Source: Akkermansia muciniphila
GTDB taxonomy: Bacteria; Verrucomicrobiota; Verrucomicrobiia; Verrucomicrobiales; Akkermansiaceae
NCBI GenBank assembly: GCA_945873305.1
Contig: CAMCCX010000003.1
Span: 1-64,000, forward strand
Length of the DNA: 64,000 bases
Direction of reading: 5' to 3'
Numbering within the stretch: the stretch's first letter is position 1; every line of letters begins with the position of its first letter. This document shows, in pieces, positions 1 through 9,117 of the stretch. A program made the position numbers and the translations under genes. Under the pieces are notes generated by a model. That model searched no databases. It worked only from the letters and a program-made list of their open reading frames with translations, and was not told the origin of the DNA.

Positions 1-1
1 C

Positions 2-139
2 AAAAACCTCGGAGCCTTGCGCCGGATTGTCCTCAACCTGCTCAAAATCGATCTATCCGACACCCGCAGCCTGCCGAAGAAGCGCCGCCGCGCCATGCTC
101 GACCTCAACTACCGCAATTCTTTGCTCTCCCTAGCTTGA
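2..139 (+). CDS. ISAs1-type transposase, C-terminal end
   Basis: Only the last 45 codons are in the window; the rest lies upstream. The frame reads NLGALRRIVLNLLKID followed by a basic stretch (KKRRRAMLD) and ends LNYRNSLLSLA. This matches the usual tail of ISAs1-family DDE transposases, in which a conserved LRR-x-LNLLK segment precedes a basic tail and a D/N-Y-L-L ending. The enzyme would cut and paste its own insertion sequence. I could not identify the element's terminal inverted repeat in the 60 bases after the stop, so whether the copy is intact is unknown. The assignment rests on a short segment. Confidence 0.6.
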   Translation, partial: KNLGALRRIVLNLLKIDLSDTRSLPKKRRRAMLDLNYRNSLLSLA

Positions 140-205
140 TCGCCGTGCCGCTCGGGGCCTCAACAGCGCTTGCACTCCGCCGGGGATTCCCGTAGGAAGC
201 CCCCG

Positions 206-811
206 ATGAAACGCCGACTCGCCCTCATTTCCCTTGTTCTGTTTCCGGCTCTCGCCCTTTGCGAACCTGCCAAGGAAGCGGAGAAACCCGCCACAACCAC
301 CGCCGCCGCCAAGGCCGCGAAAGTCCGCCTGAAAACCAGCAAGGGCGACATCGTCCTCGAGCTGAACGCGGAAAAAGCCCCCGTCACGGTCGCCAATTTC
401 CTCGGCTACGTGAACAAGAAGCACTACGACGGCACGGTCTTCCACCGCGTCATCGACGGCTTCATGATCCAGGGCGGCGGTTTCAAACTCAACAGCGAGA
501 ACCTCGTCGAACAGGAAACCGGCAAAGGCATCGTCAACGAAGGCCAGAACGGCCTCAAGAACGACCGCGGCACCATCGCCATGGCCCGCACCAGCGATCC
601 GAACAGCGCGACCGCCCAGTTCTTCATCAACGTGGTGGACAACAACATGCTCAACTACCCGAGCAACGGCGGCTACGCCGTGTTCGGCAAAGTCGTGGAA
701 GGCATGGACGTGGTGGACAAGATCAAGGCGGTCAAAACCCGTGCCGACGCGCGCCTCGGCGGCGACGTGCCGGTGGAGCCCGTGACGATCACCTCCGCCA
801 CCGCCGAGTGA
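206..811 (+). CDS. exported cyclophilin-type peptidyl-prolyl isomerase
   Basis: Protein of 201 residues that should catalyse cis-trans isomerisation of prolyl bonds during folding outside the cytoplasm. An N-terminal signal peptide (residues 1 to about 19, [19 protein letters not shown]) precedes an Ala/Lys-rich linker and a complete cyclophilin domain from about residue 40. The domain has the [15 protein letters not shown] signature (catalytic Arg included), an [18 protein letters not shown] block and the [18 protein letters not shown] end. The start was chosen because AGGAAG lies about 7 bases upstream and because it puts the signal peptide at the N-terminus; an in-frame start 36 bases upstream would not. 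The cysteine at the end of the hydrophobic stretch lacks a small residue at -1, so lipidation is doubtful. Confidence 0.9.
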   Translation: MKRRLALISLVLFPALALCEPAKEAEKPATTTAAAKAAKVRLKTSKGDIVLELNAEKAPVTVANFLGYVNKKHYDGTVFHRVIDGFMIQGGGFKLNSENLVEQETGKGIVNEGQNGLKNDRGTIAMARTSDPNSATAQFFINVVDNNMLNYPSNGGYAVFGKVVEGMDVVDKIKAVKTRADARLGGDVPVEPVTITSATAE

Positions 812-832
812 CGCGCCCCTAACCGCCGCCGC

Positions 833-1576
833 ATGCAACTCTGGCTCTGCCCGCTCACCGCATTCCTGTTAGGATCGATCCCTTTCGGCCTGATCATCTC
901 CAGGATGAAGGGCGTCAACATCCGCGAGCACGGCTCGGGCAACATCGGCGCGACCAACGTGCTGCGCGTCGTCGGCAAGAAATTCGGAATTGCCTGCCTG
1001 CTACTCGACGCGCTCAAGGGCTTCATCCCCGTGGTGCTCGCGGTCAACCTGATCCAAATCGAAGGGAAAAAAGTCGGCTTGTTCCACATCGGCGGGCTGG
1101 ATTCGCTCGCGCTGGTCCTCCCCGCCGCCGCTCAATTCAAGGGCCAGTTCGTCCACGTCATCACCGCCTTCGCGGCGGTGCTCGGACACAACTACTCGCC
1201 ATGGGTCGGCTTCAAGGGCGGCAAGGGCATCGCCACTTCCGCCGGAGTCCTGTTAGCGCTGATGCCGGCCGGCGTGGTGTTGCTGGTCCTCGTGTGGCTC
1301 GGCGTGTTCGTGGTCAGCCGCTACGTTTCCTTGGCCAGCATCGTCGCCGCCGCGTCGCTGCCGCTCATCACCCACTTCGGCGCGCGCTTCCACCATTTGG
1401 AAAATAACAAATCCATGCCGACCTTGTGGGAAGCCGGCGTCTGGAACAAACCGCTGTTCTTCTTCAGCCTGACCCTCGCGATCCTCGCCATCTGGAAACA
1501 CCGCTCCAACATCCAGCGGCTTCTCGCAGGCACCGAGCACCGCTTCACCCGCAAACCCAAATCCGGCGATGTCTGA
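833..1576 (+). CDS. plsY: acyl-phosphate:glycerol-3-phosphate acyltransferase PlsY
   Basis: Membrane enzyme that makes lysophosphatidic acid from acyl phosphate and glycerol 3-phosphate, the first acylation of phospholipid synthesis. The three family motifs are present: GSGNIGATNVLR near residue 32, GHNYSPWVGFKGGKGIATSAG near residue 120 (phosphate-binding loop), and the C-terminal membrane segment. At 247 residues it is longer than the usual 190-210. The extra length lies in two loops, around residues 65-100 and 185-205. It overlaps gpsA by 8 bases, and GpsA makes its glycerol 3-phosphate substrate, so the two are probably translationally coupled. Confidence 0.95.
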   Translation: MQLWLCPLTAFLLGSIPFGLIISRMKGVNIREHGSGNIGATNVLRVVGKKFGIACLLLDALKGFIPVVLAVNLIQIEGKKVGLFHIGGLDSLALVLPAAAQFKGQFVHVITAFAAVLGHNYSPWVGFKGGKGIATSAGVLLALMPAGVVLLVLVWLGVFVVSRYVSLASIVAAASLPLITHFGARFHHLENNKSMPTLWEAGVWNKPLFFFSLTLAILAIWKHRSNIQRLLAGTEHRFTRKPKSGDV

Positions 1577-2579
1577 AACGAAATTCACCTCCACCGCCAT
1601 CGTGGGTTCCGGCTCCTTCGGCACGGCGATGGCGAAATTGCTGGCTCCGAAACTCGAATCCATCCTGCTGATCGGCCGCGACCGGGAAACGGCGGAAGCC
1701 ATCAACCGCGAGCATAAAAACCCGCACTACCTGAGCGACATCCCGCTGGGCGAAAACACCCGCGCCTCCTGCGACCTGAATGACGCGCTGGCCCAACCGC
1801 TCGTCATTTTCGCGGTCCCCACCTCCGCCACCCGCGAGACCGCCCGCAAGCTGGCCGCCGCCGGACTGCCGGAACACGCCATCCTTCTTTCCTGCGCGAA
1901 AGGCATCGAGAAACACACCGGCGACCGCATGAGCCAGATCCTCCGCGAGGTCTTCCCGGTCAATCCGATCGCCGTCCTGTCAGGTCCTAACCACGCCGAG
2001 GAAATCGCCGCCGGCATGGCCACCTGCGCCGTCATCGGCTCCGAGGACCACGACTTGGCGGTCCGCCTCCAGGAACTTTTCACCCTGCCCCATTTCCGCT
2101 CCTATACCAGCAACGACCTCGCCGGCATCGAGTTCGGCGGCGCGGTGAAAAACGTTTACGCCATCGCCGCCGGCATGGCCCACGGCCTCGGTCTGGGAGA
2201 CAACGCGGTGGCCGCCCTCGTCACCCGCGCGCTGGCGGAAATGACCCGCCTCGGCACCGCGCTCGGCGGCCGGTTGGAGACGTTTTCCGGACTCTCAGGC
2301 GTCGGCGACCTCATCGTCACCTGTTTCTCCGAGCACTCGCGCAACCACCGCGTCGGCCTCGCCCTCGGCGGCGGCAAGACGCTGGAAGAAGCCGTCACCG
2401 CGCTCGGCATGGTCGCGGAAGGCGTCCCTAACACACTCTCGATCCACGAGGCCGCGCGCCGCGTCGGCGTCCGCACGCCGATCATCGACTCGGTTTACAG
2501 CATCCTTTACGAAGGCAAGTCCGCCCCGCTCGCGATGCGCGACCTCCTCACCCGCGATCCGCGCCCCGAGCACAGTTAG
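1569..2579 (+). CDS. gpsA: glycerol-3-phosphate dehydrogenase [NAD(P)+]
   Basis: Reduces dihydroxyacetone phosphate to sn-glycerol 3-phosphate for phospholipid synthesis. The 336-residue protein has the N-terminal dinucleotide motif GSGSFGTAMAKLL (about residues 13-25), the substrate-domain block AGIEFGGAVKNVYAIAAG with the catalytic Lys near residue 190, and the LSGVGDLIVTCFSEHSRN motif near residue 243. Length is typical. It starts inside the 3' end of plsY, which supports a phospholipid precursor operon. Confidence 0.95.
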   Translation: MSETKFTSTAIVGSGSFGTAMAKLLAPKLESILLIGRDRETAEAINREHKNPHYLSDIPLGENTRASCDLNDALAQPLVIFAVPTSATRETARKLAAAGLPEHAILLSCAKGIEKHTGDRMSQILREVFPVNPIAVLSGPNHAEEIAAGMATCAVIGSEDHDLAVRLQELFTLPHFRSYTSNDLAGIEFGGAVKNVYAIAAGMAHGLGLGDNAVAALVTRALAEMTRLGTALGGRLETFSGLSGVGDLIVTCFSEHSRNHRVGLALGGGKTLEEAVTALGMVAEGVPNTLSIHEAARRVGVRTPIIDSVYSILYEGKSAPLAMRDLLTRDPRPEHS

Positions 2580-2584
2580 ACACC

Positions 2585-3241
2585 ATGAAAGACATCCTCG
2601 ACCTCTTCCTTCACCTCCCCGACCACCTCCGCGACTTCATCAGCGCCCAAGGGCCGCTCGTTTACGGGCTCTTGTTCCTGATTGTTTTCTGTGAGACCGG
2701 CCTCGTCATCACGCCCTTCCTGCCGGGCGACTCGCTGCTCTTCGCCATCGGCGCGATCGCCGCCGACCCCACCGCCAACCTCAACATCTGGATCGCCGCC
2801 ATCATCCTCCTGGTCGCCGCCATCCTCGGCGACACCGTCAACTACTGGATCGGCCGGAAATTCGGCGGCTGGATGATGCGGACGTTTCCCAAAGTCGTGA
2901 AACCCAGCCACATCGCGAAAACCAACGAGTTTTTCGTCCGCTACGGCGGCAAGACCATCATCATCGCCCGCTTCGTGCCCATCGTCCGGACCTTCGCCCC
3001 ATTCGTCGCCGGCTCCGGGGAAATGGACTACCGGCGCTTCATGTTTTTCAACGTGACCGGCGCGCTGCTGTGGGTGGGACTCATCCTGCCCTGCGGCTGG
3101 TTCTTTGGAAATATTCCGATCGTCAAAGCGAACTTCGAACTCGTCGTGCTGGGCATCATCGGAATCTCGGTGCTGCCGATGGTGATCGAAATCGCGCGGG
3201 CGAAATTCAAGAAGGCGCCCGAGGCCGAGCCCGCGGAGTAA
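2585..3241 (+). CDS. DedA-family (VTT domain) membrane protein
   Basis: A 218-residue polytopic membrane protein of the DedA/SNARE-associated family. These proteins are linked to lipid carrier or phospholipid translocation and to membrane homeostasis. Visible features are the ETGLVITPFLPGDSLLF block (residues 38-54), GDTVNYWIGRKFGG (residues 82-95) and the conserved ARFVPIVRTFAPFVAGSG segment (residues 129-146), with hydrophobic segments between them. It begins 5 bases after the gpsA stop, so co-transcription with plsY-gpsA is likely and a lipid-related role is plausible. The exact substrate is unknown. Confidence 0.9.
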   Translation: MKDILDLFLHLPDHLRDFISAQGPLVYGLLFLIVFCETGLVITPFLPGDSLLFAIGAIAADPTANLNIWIAAIILLVAAILGDTVNYWIGRKFGGWMMRTFPKVVKPSHIAKTNEFFVRYGGKTIIIARFVPIVRTFAPFVAGSGEMDYRRFMFFNVTGALLWVGLILPCGWFFGNIPIVKANFELVVLGIIGISVLPMVIEIARAKFKKAPEAEPAE

Positions 3242-3386
3242 TCTCTTGGTGGCGGCGTCTCGAATCCGGCATCGTCGCAATCCTACACAAGCCCGCCGCG
3301 AATCTACAAGCCGCTCGGGGATTTTCCGCTAAGATCGCGCGAGATGCGGTGCCAAGCCGCCCATGCAAATCCCAACGCCAAAATTC

Positions 3387-3962
3387 ATGCCACAAATCAA
3401 CTTCGCCATCGTCGGTCTCGGCTTCGGAGCCGAGGAAATGCACGCCTGCCACGGCTCCACCTTCGCCGTGGAATCCTGCCACATCAAATTCAAGGACAGC
3501 GATCTATCCGCCCAACTCCACCGCTCGCTCTTCGACGTCGCCCGCCAGTATCGCGAATCGTTCGAGGTTTACGGCACCAAGAAATCCGTCGAGTGGCCGC
3601 TCGTCGAACATGATCCGTTAGTCGTGCACACCGCGAAGCTTCCCGAGCCCGAGATCCCGAAAGATGTGACTTGCCCGGACTTCGCGCACTATCTGCCGAA
3701 GGAAATCCAAGCCTTCACCACCGGCGGCGTCTATGGCGGCGACGGAAAGGAAGACCACCTTTCCTTCACCCAGGGCGGCGGCCACGGCGGATCACACCCG
3801 CACTTGACGCACCAGTTCATCCAGATGCTCAAGTCCGGTGACGACGCCTATCCAAACGCCGTCGAAAGCGCCAACATCACCTGCACCGGCATCCTCGCCC
3901 ACGAGTCCGCGCTCAAGGGTGGCGAGATCGTCCACCTGCCGGCGTGGACGCACCGCGCCTGA
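3387..3962 (+). pseudogene. internally deleted Gfo/Idh/MocA-type oxidoreductase
   Basis: The 191-residue frame starts with a nucleotide-binding beta-alpha motif (INFAIVGLGFGAEE, residues 4-17) and then jumps directly to HACHGSTFAVESC. The remainder (SFTQGGGHGGSHPHLTHQFI and AVESANITCTGILAHESALKGG) resembles the C-terminal half of verrucomicrobial and planctomycete Gfo/Idh/MocA oxidoreductases, which are usually 350-400 residues. About 180-200 residues covering the rest of the NAD domain and the catalytic Lys region are missing without breaking the frame. I infer an in-frame deletion that leaves a non-catalytic product. It ends 4 bases from the convergent queG stop. The 144 bases before the gene show no recognisable signal. 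Confidence 0.65.
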
Positions 3963-3966
3963 AACA

Positions 3967-4983
3967 TCACCGACCCCTGATTTGACCGATCGCCCAGCGG
4001 GCATGCTCGGCGATCAACGGGTCGGCATCGGCCGCGGCGAGTTCCAGGGCGGGGAGATCCTCAAGCGTCCCGGTGTTTCCTAACGCCACGCAGACGTTTC
4101 TCAGGAACCGCGGGCGCTTGATGCGCTTGATCGGCGACTTGGCGAACAGCGTGCGGAACCCGTCGTCATCGAGGTCGAGGAAATCCCGCAGGCGCTTTTC
4201 AAAAACCGTGGCCCGCGCGTGGAAGGTCATTTCCCGCGACTCCACGGCAAAGCGATTCCACGGGCAGGCGTCCAGGCAATCGTCGCAGCCATAAATCCGG
4301 TCGCCCATCGCGACGCGGAACTCCTCGGGGATGGCTCCCTTGTGCTCTATCGTTAGATAGGAAACACAGCGCCGCGCGTCCACCCGCCGCGGTGCGGTGA
4401 TGGCTTGCGTCGGACAAGCGGTGATGCAGGCGGTACATTTCCCGCAGTGGTCGCCGAAAGGCTTGTCCGGCGTCAGATCGAGCGTGGTCAGCAATTCCGC
4501 CAGGAAAAACCACGCGCCCATGTGGCGGTGGATCTGCACCGTGGATTTCCCGTTCCAGCCGAGGCCGGCGTCGCTCGCGAAATCCCGTTCCAACACCGGG
4601 CCGGTATCCACGTAGAAGCGCTGGGTGCCGCCGAGGGTTTGGAGTTTCCCGTCGAACTCTCGCAGGCGCGATTCGATTAGATCGTGATAGTCCTCGTTCC
4701 AAGCATACCGCGCGATTCGATAGCCGCCTTCATGCCCCTCAGGAAACGGAGTGCTTCCCGGATAGTAGTTCACCGCCAGGCAGATGATCGACTTGCACCC
4801 CGGCAAGACCTCGCGCGGATCGCAGCGCCGCTCCGGTGTCCGCTCCAACCACGCCATTTCGCCGTGCTTCCCCTCCCCGATCCAGTCGCGGAACAAATCC
4901 GCATGGCTCGCCTCCTTCGCCACCGCGATCCGGCAATCATCGAATCCCAGATCCGCCGCCCACGCTTTCACCTGCCCTACCAT
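3967..4983 (-). CDS. queG: epoxyqueuosine reductase QueG
   Basis: Cobalamin-dependent iron-sulfur enzyme that reduces epoxyqueuosine to queuosine in the tRNA wobble position. The 338-residue protein has an N-terminal domain with WLERTPERRCDPREVLPG, followed by two 4Fe-4S ligand sets, CGKCTACITACPTQAI (about residues 183-198) and CDDCLDACPWN (about residues 233-243), and a C-terminal HEAT-like helical region ending AEHARWAIGQIRG. The ATG at 4983 was chosen over an upstream in-frame start at 5052 because the upstream segment lies inside aroK and looks unconserved. It starts 5 bases after the aroK stop, so both are probably on one transcript. Confidence 0.95.
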   Translation of the reverse strand: MVGQVKAWAADLGFDDCRIAVAKEASHADLFRDWIGEGKHGEMAWLERTPERRCDPREVLPGCKSIICLAVNYYPGSTPFPEGHEGGYRIARYAWNEDYHDLIESRLREFDGKLQTLGGTQRFYVDTGPVLERDFASDAGLGWNGKSTVQIHRHMGAWFFLAELLTTLDLTPDKPFGDHCGKCTACITACPTQAITAPRRVDARRCVSYLTIEHKGAIPEEFRVAMGDRIYGCDDCLDACPWNRFAVESREMTFHARATVFEKRLRDFLDLDDDGFRTLFAKSPIKRIKRPRFLRNVCVALGNTGTLEDLPALELAAADADPLIAEHARWAIGQIRGR

Positions 4984-4988
4984 TTTAC

Positions 4989-5540
4989 TCACAGGTGGCC
5001 GGTGAAAAAATAACGCGCGCTTTCCAGAATCCCCGTCGCCAACTCGCCGCAATCCAGGCCGGAAGTATCGACATGCAAGTGGGCGGCCTCCGCGTAAAGC
5101 GGCTTCCTAACCGCCATCAACGCCTCCACCCGCGCCACCGGGTCATCCGTATGGAGCAACGGCCGGTCGCGGTTTCTCCCGGTCCGATCAAGGATCACCG
5201 CCAGCGGCGCGTGCAGCCACACGACGTATCCCAGATGCCGCAGCAACGCCCGGTTCCGCTCGCGCCCGATCACCCCGCCGCCCGTCGAAATGATCCGCCG
5301 CGGCGCGGCAGGATCGTTGAGCTCCTCTAGCAAAGTCGTCTCCATGTCCCGGAACGCTTCCTCCCCCTCGTCAGCGAAAATCGCCGCGATCGACTTCCGC
5401 GCCCGCTGCTCGATCACCTGATCCATATCCACTAACGGATAACCGAGCCGGTGTTGCAGCTCGCGCCCCACCGTCGATTTCCCACTGCCCATGAAGCCGA
5501 TGAGAACAATGCTCTTCGGCGGAGGTTGTGATTCGTTCAT
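4989..5540 (-). CDS. aroK: shikimate kinase
   Basis: Phosphorylates shikimate to shikimate 3-phosphate in aromatic amino acid synthesis. The 183-residue protein contains the P-loop GFMGSGKST (residues 15-23), the substrate-binding DMDQVIEQRARKSI segment, FRDMETTLLEEL, and ISTGGGVIGRERNR (the shikimate-binding GGG). Length is typical. It is the first gene of the minus-strand aroK-queG pair. The upstream 189-base gap is shared with the divergent ABC importer, and I found no convincing minus-strand promoter in it. Confidence 0.95.
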   Translation of the reverse strand: MNESQPPPKSIVLIGFMGSGKSTVGRELQHRLGYPLVDMDQVIEQRARKSIAAIFADEGEEAFRDMETTLLEELNDPAAPRRIISTGGGVIGRERNRALLRHLGYVVWLHAPLAVILDRTGRNRDRPLLHTDDPVARVEALMAVRKPLYAEAAHLHVDTSGLDCGELATGILESARYFFTGHL

Positions 5541-5645
5541 GCGCCCACCCTAGTTACCGAAGCGCTGGGATAAACCGTAAAAACCATGCGAGGCGTCATT
5601 TTGAGGAAAATCCCCCGCCCGGCCCATTCCGCAGTGGCTCGAACT

Positions 5646-5661
5646 TGGTATGGCCCGTGCT
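5646..5661 (+). promoter_or_regulatory. sigma-54 (RpoN) promoter
   Basis: The sequence TGGTATGGCCCGTGCT matches the sigma-54 consensus TGGYAYR-N4-TTGCW at every specified position but one (G for the first T of TTGC). GG and GC fall in the correct phase for the -24 and -12 elements. Transcription would begin near 5672, about 58 bases before the importer gene's ATG. Sigma-54 promoters typically serve nitrogen-responsive genes and need an NtrC-type activator; one such activator is encoded at 49021-50388. I did not find a clear enhancer site. Confidence 0.7.
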
Positions 5662-5670
5662 TAAATCGGT

Positions 5671-5708
5671 GTGAACAAACGGCGCGAACTTCATACCGCG
5701 CCGTTCAC
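5671..5708 (+). promoter_or_regulatory. 5' leader hairpin or operator before the importer gene
   Basis: CGGCGCG (5680-5686) pairs perfectly with CGCGCCG (5697-5703) around a 10-base loop. The helix continues as GTGAA (5671-5675) with TTCAC (5704-5708) across a 4-base bulge. It sits between the predicted sigma-54 start site and the ATG at 5730, so it could be a leader RNA structure or a protein-binding palindrome. No run of T follows, so it is not a simple terminator. I could not match it to the ykkC/guanidine-I, -II or -III riboswitch consensus. Confidence 0.5.
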
Positions 5709-5729
5709 CAACCCCAATTCCCTACCGCC

Positions 5730-6719
5730 ATGAAATTGTTTCGCCGCCTCGGATCCGCAGCGTTTGGACTCCTCGCCTTGAGCGGGTTCGCCAACGCAGA
5801 ACCCCTCAAAATCGCTTACTCCGACTGGCCCGGCTGGGTCGCTTGGGAAATCGGCGTGCAAAAAGGCTGGTTCAAGGAAGCCGGCGTGGACGTCGAGTTC
5901 CTGTGGTTCGACTACGTGCCGTCGATGGACGCCTACGTCTCCGGAAAAGCCGATGCGGTCTGCATCACCAATGGCGACGCCCTCGTCACCGGCGCGACCG
6001 GCAAGCCATCCGTCGCCATCATCATCAACGACTTCTCGAACGGCAACGACATGATCGTCGCCGCGCCCGGCATCGAATCGATGAAGGACTTGAAGGGCAA
6101 AAAAGTCGGCCTCGAAGAAGGCTTCGTTTCCCATCTCCTGCTGCTCACCGGCCTCGAAAAAGCCGGCATGAAGGCCGAGGACGTCACCATCGTCAACACG
6201 CCCACTAACGAAACCCCGCAAGTCCTCGCCTCGAAGGCCGTGGACGCCATCGGCGCCTGGCAGCCGAACTCCGGCCAAGCGCTCAAGGTCCTGCCCGGCT
6301 CCAAGCCGGTCTTCACCTCCGCCGACGCTCCGGGCATCATTTATGACGTGCTCGCCGTTTCCCCCGAGAGCCTCGAAAAGCGCAAGGACGACTGGATGAA
6401 AGTCACCAAGGTCTGGTACCGCATCGCCGACTACATGCACGACGAGGCGAACCTCGACGACGTCCTGAAAATCCTCTCCGCCCGCGTGAAAATCACTCCG
6501 GAAGAATACGAACCGTTCCTCAAAGGCACTTCCATACTCTCACTGGCGGACGCCCTCAAGCGCTGGGAAACCACTCCCGGCCTCGGCACCATTTACGGCT
6601 CCTCCAAAGTCGCGGACGACTTCAACCTGAAGTTCAAGGTCTATGAGAAAAGCCAGGACGTCGCGAAATACCTCGACCCGTCGTTCACCAAAGCCCTCGC
6701 CGCCGAGAAGGCCAAGTAA
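5730..6719 (+). CDS. ABC importer substrate-binding protein (urea/guanidine carboxylase-associated type)
   Basis: Periplasmic binding protein of the NMT1/SsuA/TauA type, 329 residues. A signal peptide (residues 1-23, ending GFANA) is followed by [17 protein letters not shown] and the two-lobe fold ([26 protein letters not shown]). This sequence style is that of binding proteins found beside urea carboxylase clusters, and the carboxylase lies 10 kb downstream in the same orientation. The cargo is therefore inferred to be a guanidino or urea-like compound. The ATG at 5730 was preferred to an upstream in-frame ATG at 5586 because it places the signal peptide first and lies downstream of the sigma-54 start site. 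Confidence 0.85.
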   Translation: MKLFRRLGSAAFGLLALSGFANAEPLKIAYSDWPGWVAWEIGVQKGWFKEAGVDVEFLWFDYVPSMDAYVSGKADAVCITNGDALVTGATGKPSVAIIINDFSNGNDMIVAAPGIESMKDLKGKKVGLEEGFVSHLLLLTGLEKAGMKAEDVTIVNTPTNETPQVLASKAVDAIGAWQPNSGQALKVLPGSKPVFTSADAPGIIYDVLAVSPESLEKRKDDWMKVTKVWYRIADYMHDEANLDDVLKILSARVKITPEEYEPFLKGTSILSLADALKRWETTPGLGTIYGSSKVADDFNLKFKVYEKSQDVAKYLDPSFTKALAAEKAK

Positions 6720-6770
6720 GACATCTGCCTGACTTCCCAAACAGCCGTGCCGCCGCGAACCCAGAGCGGC

Positions 6771-8162
6771 ATGGCTGCTAACACCCACCGATCTTCAGCT
6801 TCCCCAATGACCCGCCCCGGCATTTTCAGAGATTGGTTCCTCATCCGCCGGGATCTGCCACAATCCCGGCGGCTCATCCTCACCTGCGTTTCGTTCCTGC
6901 TCCCGATCGCGGTGTGGTGCTTCGTCTCCTACGTGCCGTGGATCTGGCATCCGGATGTGAAGATCGAACTCTCCGCCGAGCGCGAGGGAGTCACCACCGT
7001 ATTCACCGCGGGCGACCACGTCAGCCGGGAGTTTTTCCCGGAGTTCGTGGAAGCGGTGAGAAAGGACAACGCGGTCGTCCTGGCCGCGCGCAGCGCCGGA
7101 ACTCCCGAGCCCGGAGCCAAGCGGAAGAACCAGAAACTCCTCCGCCAACTCGCCCCGCTCGCCGTTTCACACGACTGGCTGCCATACACCGAGGCGCAGA
7201 ACGACGCCATCCTCTACACCCTCTGGCGCGACATCGCCACCGGCGCGAAAACCACCCGCAAACCCGCCCTCACCGCCGAGAACCTCGACATCGTCCGCCA
7301 GAACTGGGCGCTCCTCGCCGTAGCCTCGCCCGAGTTCTCCTACGCGAAACTTCCCGAGCAATCCCTCCTCAAGCTCATCCCTCAAGGCAAGCCCGCGAAC
7401 CCGATCTATCTGCCCGCTCCCGACGAGGTCATCCATACCGGCTACCGGGACTTCACCGCCAAGGTCCCCGCCGGGGAACTCACCATGGGCGACCGCTACA
7501 AGCGGTCCCTGCAGGTGATTTTCCTCGGCTTCTTCTGGGCCTGCGTCGTCGGCATCCCCATCGGTATCCTCTGCGGCGTCTTTGATTTCTTCTCGAAACT
7601 CTTCGAACCGTTCGTCGATTTCTTCCGCTACATGCCGGCCCCCACCTTCAGCACGCTGCTGGTCGCTGTTTTGTTAGCTGGCGACGCGCCCAAGATCGCG
7701 CTCGTCTTCATCGGCACCGTTTTCCAACTGATCCTCGTCGTTTCCAAAACCACCCGCCTGCTCGATCCATCGCTGTTGGAAGCCGCGCAGACGCTCGGAG
7801 CCAAGCCCCGCCAGTTGGTCACCCACGTCGTCATCCCTGGCATTTTGCCGAACCTCTACAACGACCTTCGCATCCTCCTCGGCTGGGCCTGGACCTGGCT
7901 CGTCATCGCCGAACTCATCGGCGTCAAGAGCGGCCTAACGGAATTTATCGAGACGCAAGGCCGCTTCCGGAACTTCGATCGGGTGTTTCCCGTCATCATC
8001 CTCATCGGCGTCACCGGCTTCGTGATGGACCAGTTCCTCTCCTGGTTGCACGGCATCTTCTTCCCATGGGCCGGCACCTCCGGCCCGCTCTCCCGCGGCA
8101 TCGTCAGCGCCTTGAAGTGGCCTGTCCAAGCGATCTCACGAAAAAGCCCCGCCCAGCCATGA
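6771..8162 (+). CDS. ABC importer permease with large periplasmic insertion
   Basis: Inner-membrane subunit of the importer, about 463 residues; the usual SsuC/TauC permease has about 250-280. One membrane segment (about residues 32-52) is followed by some 190 hydrophilic residues. The standard BPD_transp_1 core (about residues 245-450) comes next, with the EAAxxLGA cytoplasmic loop ([27 protein letters not shown] seen in part) that docks on the ATPase. Starts at 6747 (GTG) and 6807 (ATG) are also possible. The stop overlaps the ATPase start by 4 bases (ATGA). The extra domain may contact the binding protein; its fold is unknown to me. Confidence 0.85.
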   Translation: MAANTHRSSASPMTRPGIFRDWFLIRRDLPQSRRLILTCVSFLLPIAVWCFVSYVPWIWHPDVKIELSAEREGVTTVFTAGDHVSREFFPEFVEAVRKDNAVVLAARSAGTPEPGAKRKNQKLLRQLAPLAVSHDWLPYTEAQNDAILYTLWRDIATGAKTTRKPALTAENLDIVRQNWALLAVASPEFSYAKLPEQSLLKLIPQGKPANPIYLPAPDEVIHTGYRDFTAKVPAGELTMGDRYKRSLQVIFLGFFWACVVGIPIGILCGVFDFFSKLFEPFVDFFRYMPAPTFSTLLVAVLLAGDAPKIALVFIGTVFQLILVVSKTTRLLDPSLLEAAQTLGAKPRQLVTHVVIPGILPNLYNDLRILLGWAWTWLVIAELIGVKSGLTEFIETQGRFRNFDRVFPVIILIGVTGFVMDQFLSWLHGIFFPWAGTSGPLSRGIVSALKWPVQAISRKSPAQP

Positions 8163-9055
8163 CCGCCGATCCCACACTCCCGGACTACCGGGAACAAACA
8201 CCCGAGGTGGCGGCACGCTTCGAGCGTCTGCTCGAGCGCCCGGTCGCACTGGAAGTCAGCGGCCTCACCAAGCGCTTCGAGTCGTCGCGCAACGTCGTCA
8301 CCGCGCTCGATAACGTTTCATTCTCCGTCCACAAGCGCGAGCTGCTCAGCGTCATCGGCCCGTCCGGTTGCGGAAAATCCACTCTCGTTAGAATTCTCGC
8401 CGGCCTGGAGACACCCACCTCCGGCGAGCTCCGCGTCTATGGAGAACCCGTCTCCGGCCCCGGTCCGGACCGCGGCATGGTGTTCCAGGGCTACACGCTC
8501 TTCCCCTGGCGCACGGTTAAGGAGAACGTCATATTCGGCCCGCGCATGGCCGGGACCTCCGCCTTCAGCGCCGAGTCGCAGGCCCGCGAATGGATCGAAC
8601 TCGTCGGCCTCTCGAAATTCGAAAACGCCTATCCGCACCAGCTTTCCGGCGGCATGAAACAACGCGTCGCAATCGCCCGCGCCCTCGCCAACCAGCCGCG
8701 CGTGCTTTTCATGGACGAGCCGTTCGGCGCGCTCGACGCCCAGACGCGCTGCCAGATGCAGTCCTATCTGTTGGAAATCTGGAAGAACGTGGACATCACC
8801 ATCGTCTTCATCACCCACGATCTCGACGAGGCGGTCTTTCTATCCGACCGCATCCTCGTGCTCGACGCCAACCCCGGACGCGTCCGCGAGGTAGTCCAAG
8901 TGCCGGTCCCCCGCCCCAGAAAACCCGAGCAGCTTTTCCTCCCGTCCTTCATGGGAGTCCGCCAGCACATCGACCGTTTGATCCACCCGCCCGGCCAGGA
9001 ACAAAAGGAAGCTCCCGTCCTGCGCCACGCCATTTCAGACCCGGACGTCATCTAG
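8159..9055 (+). CDS. ABC importer ATP-binding protein
   Basis: Energises the importer at the cytoplasmic face. The 298-residue protein has Walker [10 protein letters not shown] (about residues 65-73), Q-loop FQGYTLFPW, signature [15 protein letters not shown], Walker [13 protein letters not shown] and the H-loop ITHDLDEA, i.e. the NrtD/SsuB/TauB type. A 40-residue N-terminal extension precedes the ATPase fold. It overlaps the permease stop as ATGA, which decides the start; an upstream in-frame start would run deep into the permease gene. Confidence 0.93.
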   Translation: MTADPTLPDYREQTPEVAARFERLLERPVALEVSGLTKRFESSRNVVTALDNVSFSVHKRELLSVIGPSGCGKSTLVRILAGLETPTSGELRVYGEPVSGPGPDRGMVFQGYTLFPWRTVKENVIFGPRMAGTSAFSAESQAREWIELVGLSKFENAYPHQLSGGMKQRVAIARALANQPRVLFMDEPFGALDAQTRCQMQSYLLEIWKNVDITIVFITHDLDEAVFLSDRILVLDANPGRVREVVQVPVPRPRKPEQLFLPSFMGVRQHIDRLIHPPGQEQKEAPVLRHAISDPDVI

Positions 9056-9117
9056 CACATCTTCCCCCGCATCGGCTTTTCACACACCCATCACTTCACA
9101 CCAATTCACCAAATCGT

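Noticed and set aside
5541-5729. Guanidine riboswitch (ykkC, mini-ykkC or guanidine-III) before the importer
   Set aside because: I searched by eye for the conserved blocks and the paired ACGR loops and did not find them; only an unrelated hairpin is present. A covariance-model search would be decisive.
8590-9117. N-terminal extension of the glutamine synthetase frame
   Set aside because: It runs through the ABC ATPase gene in another frame; conserved sequence begins at 9118.
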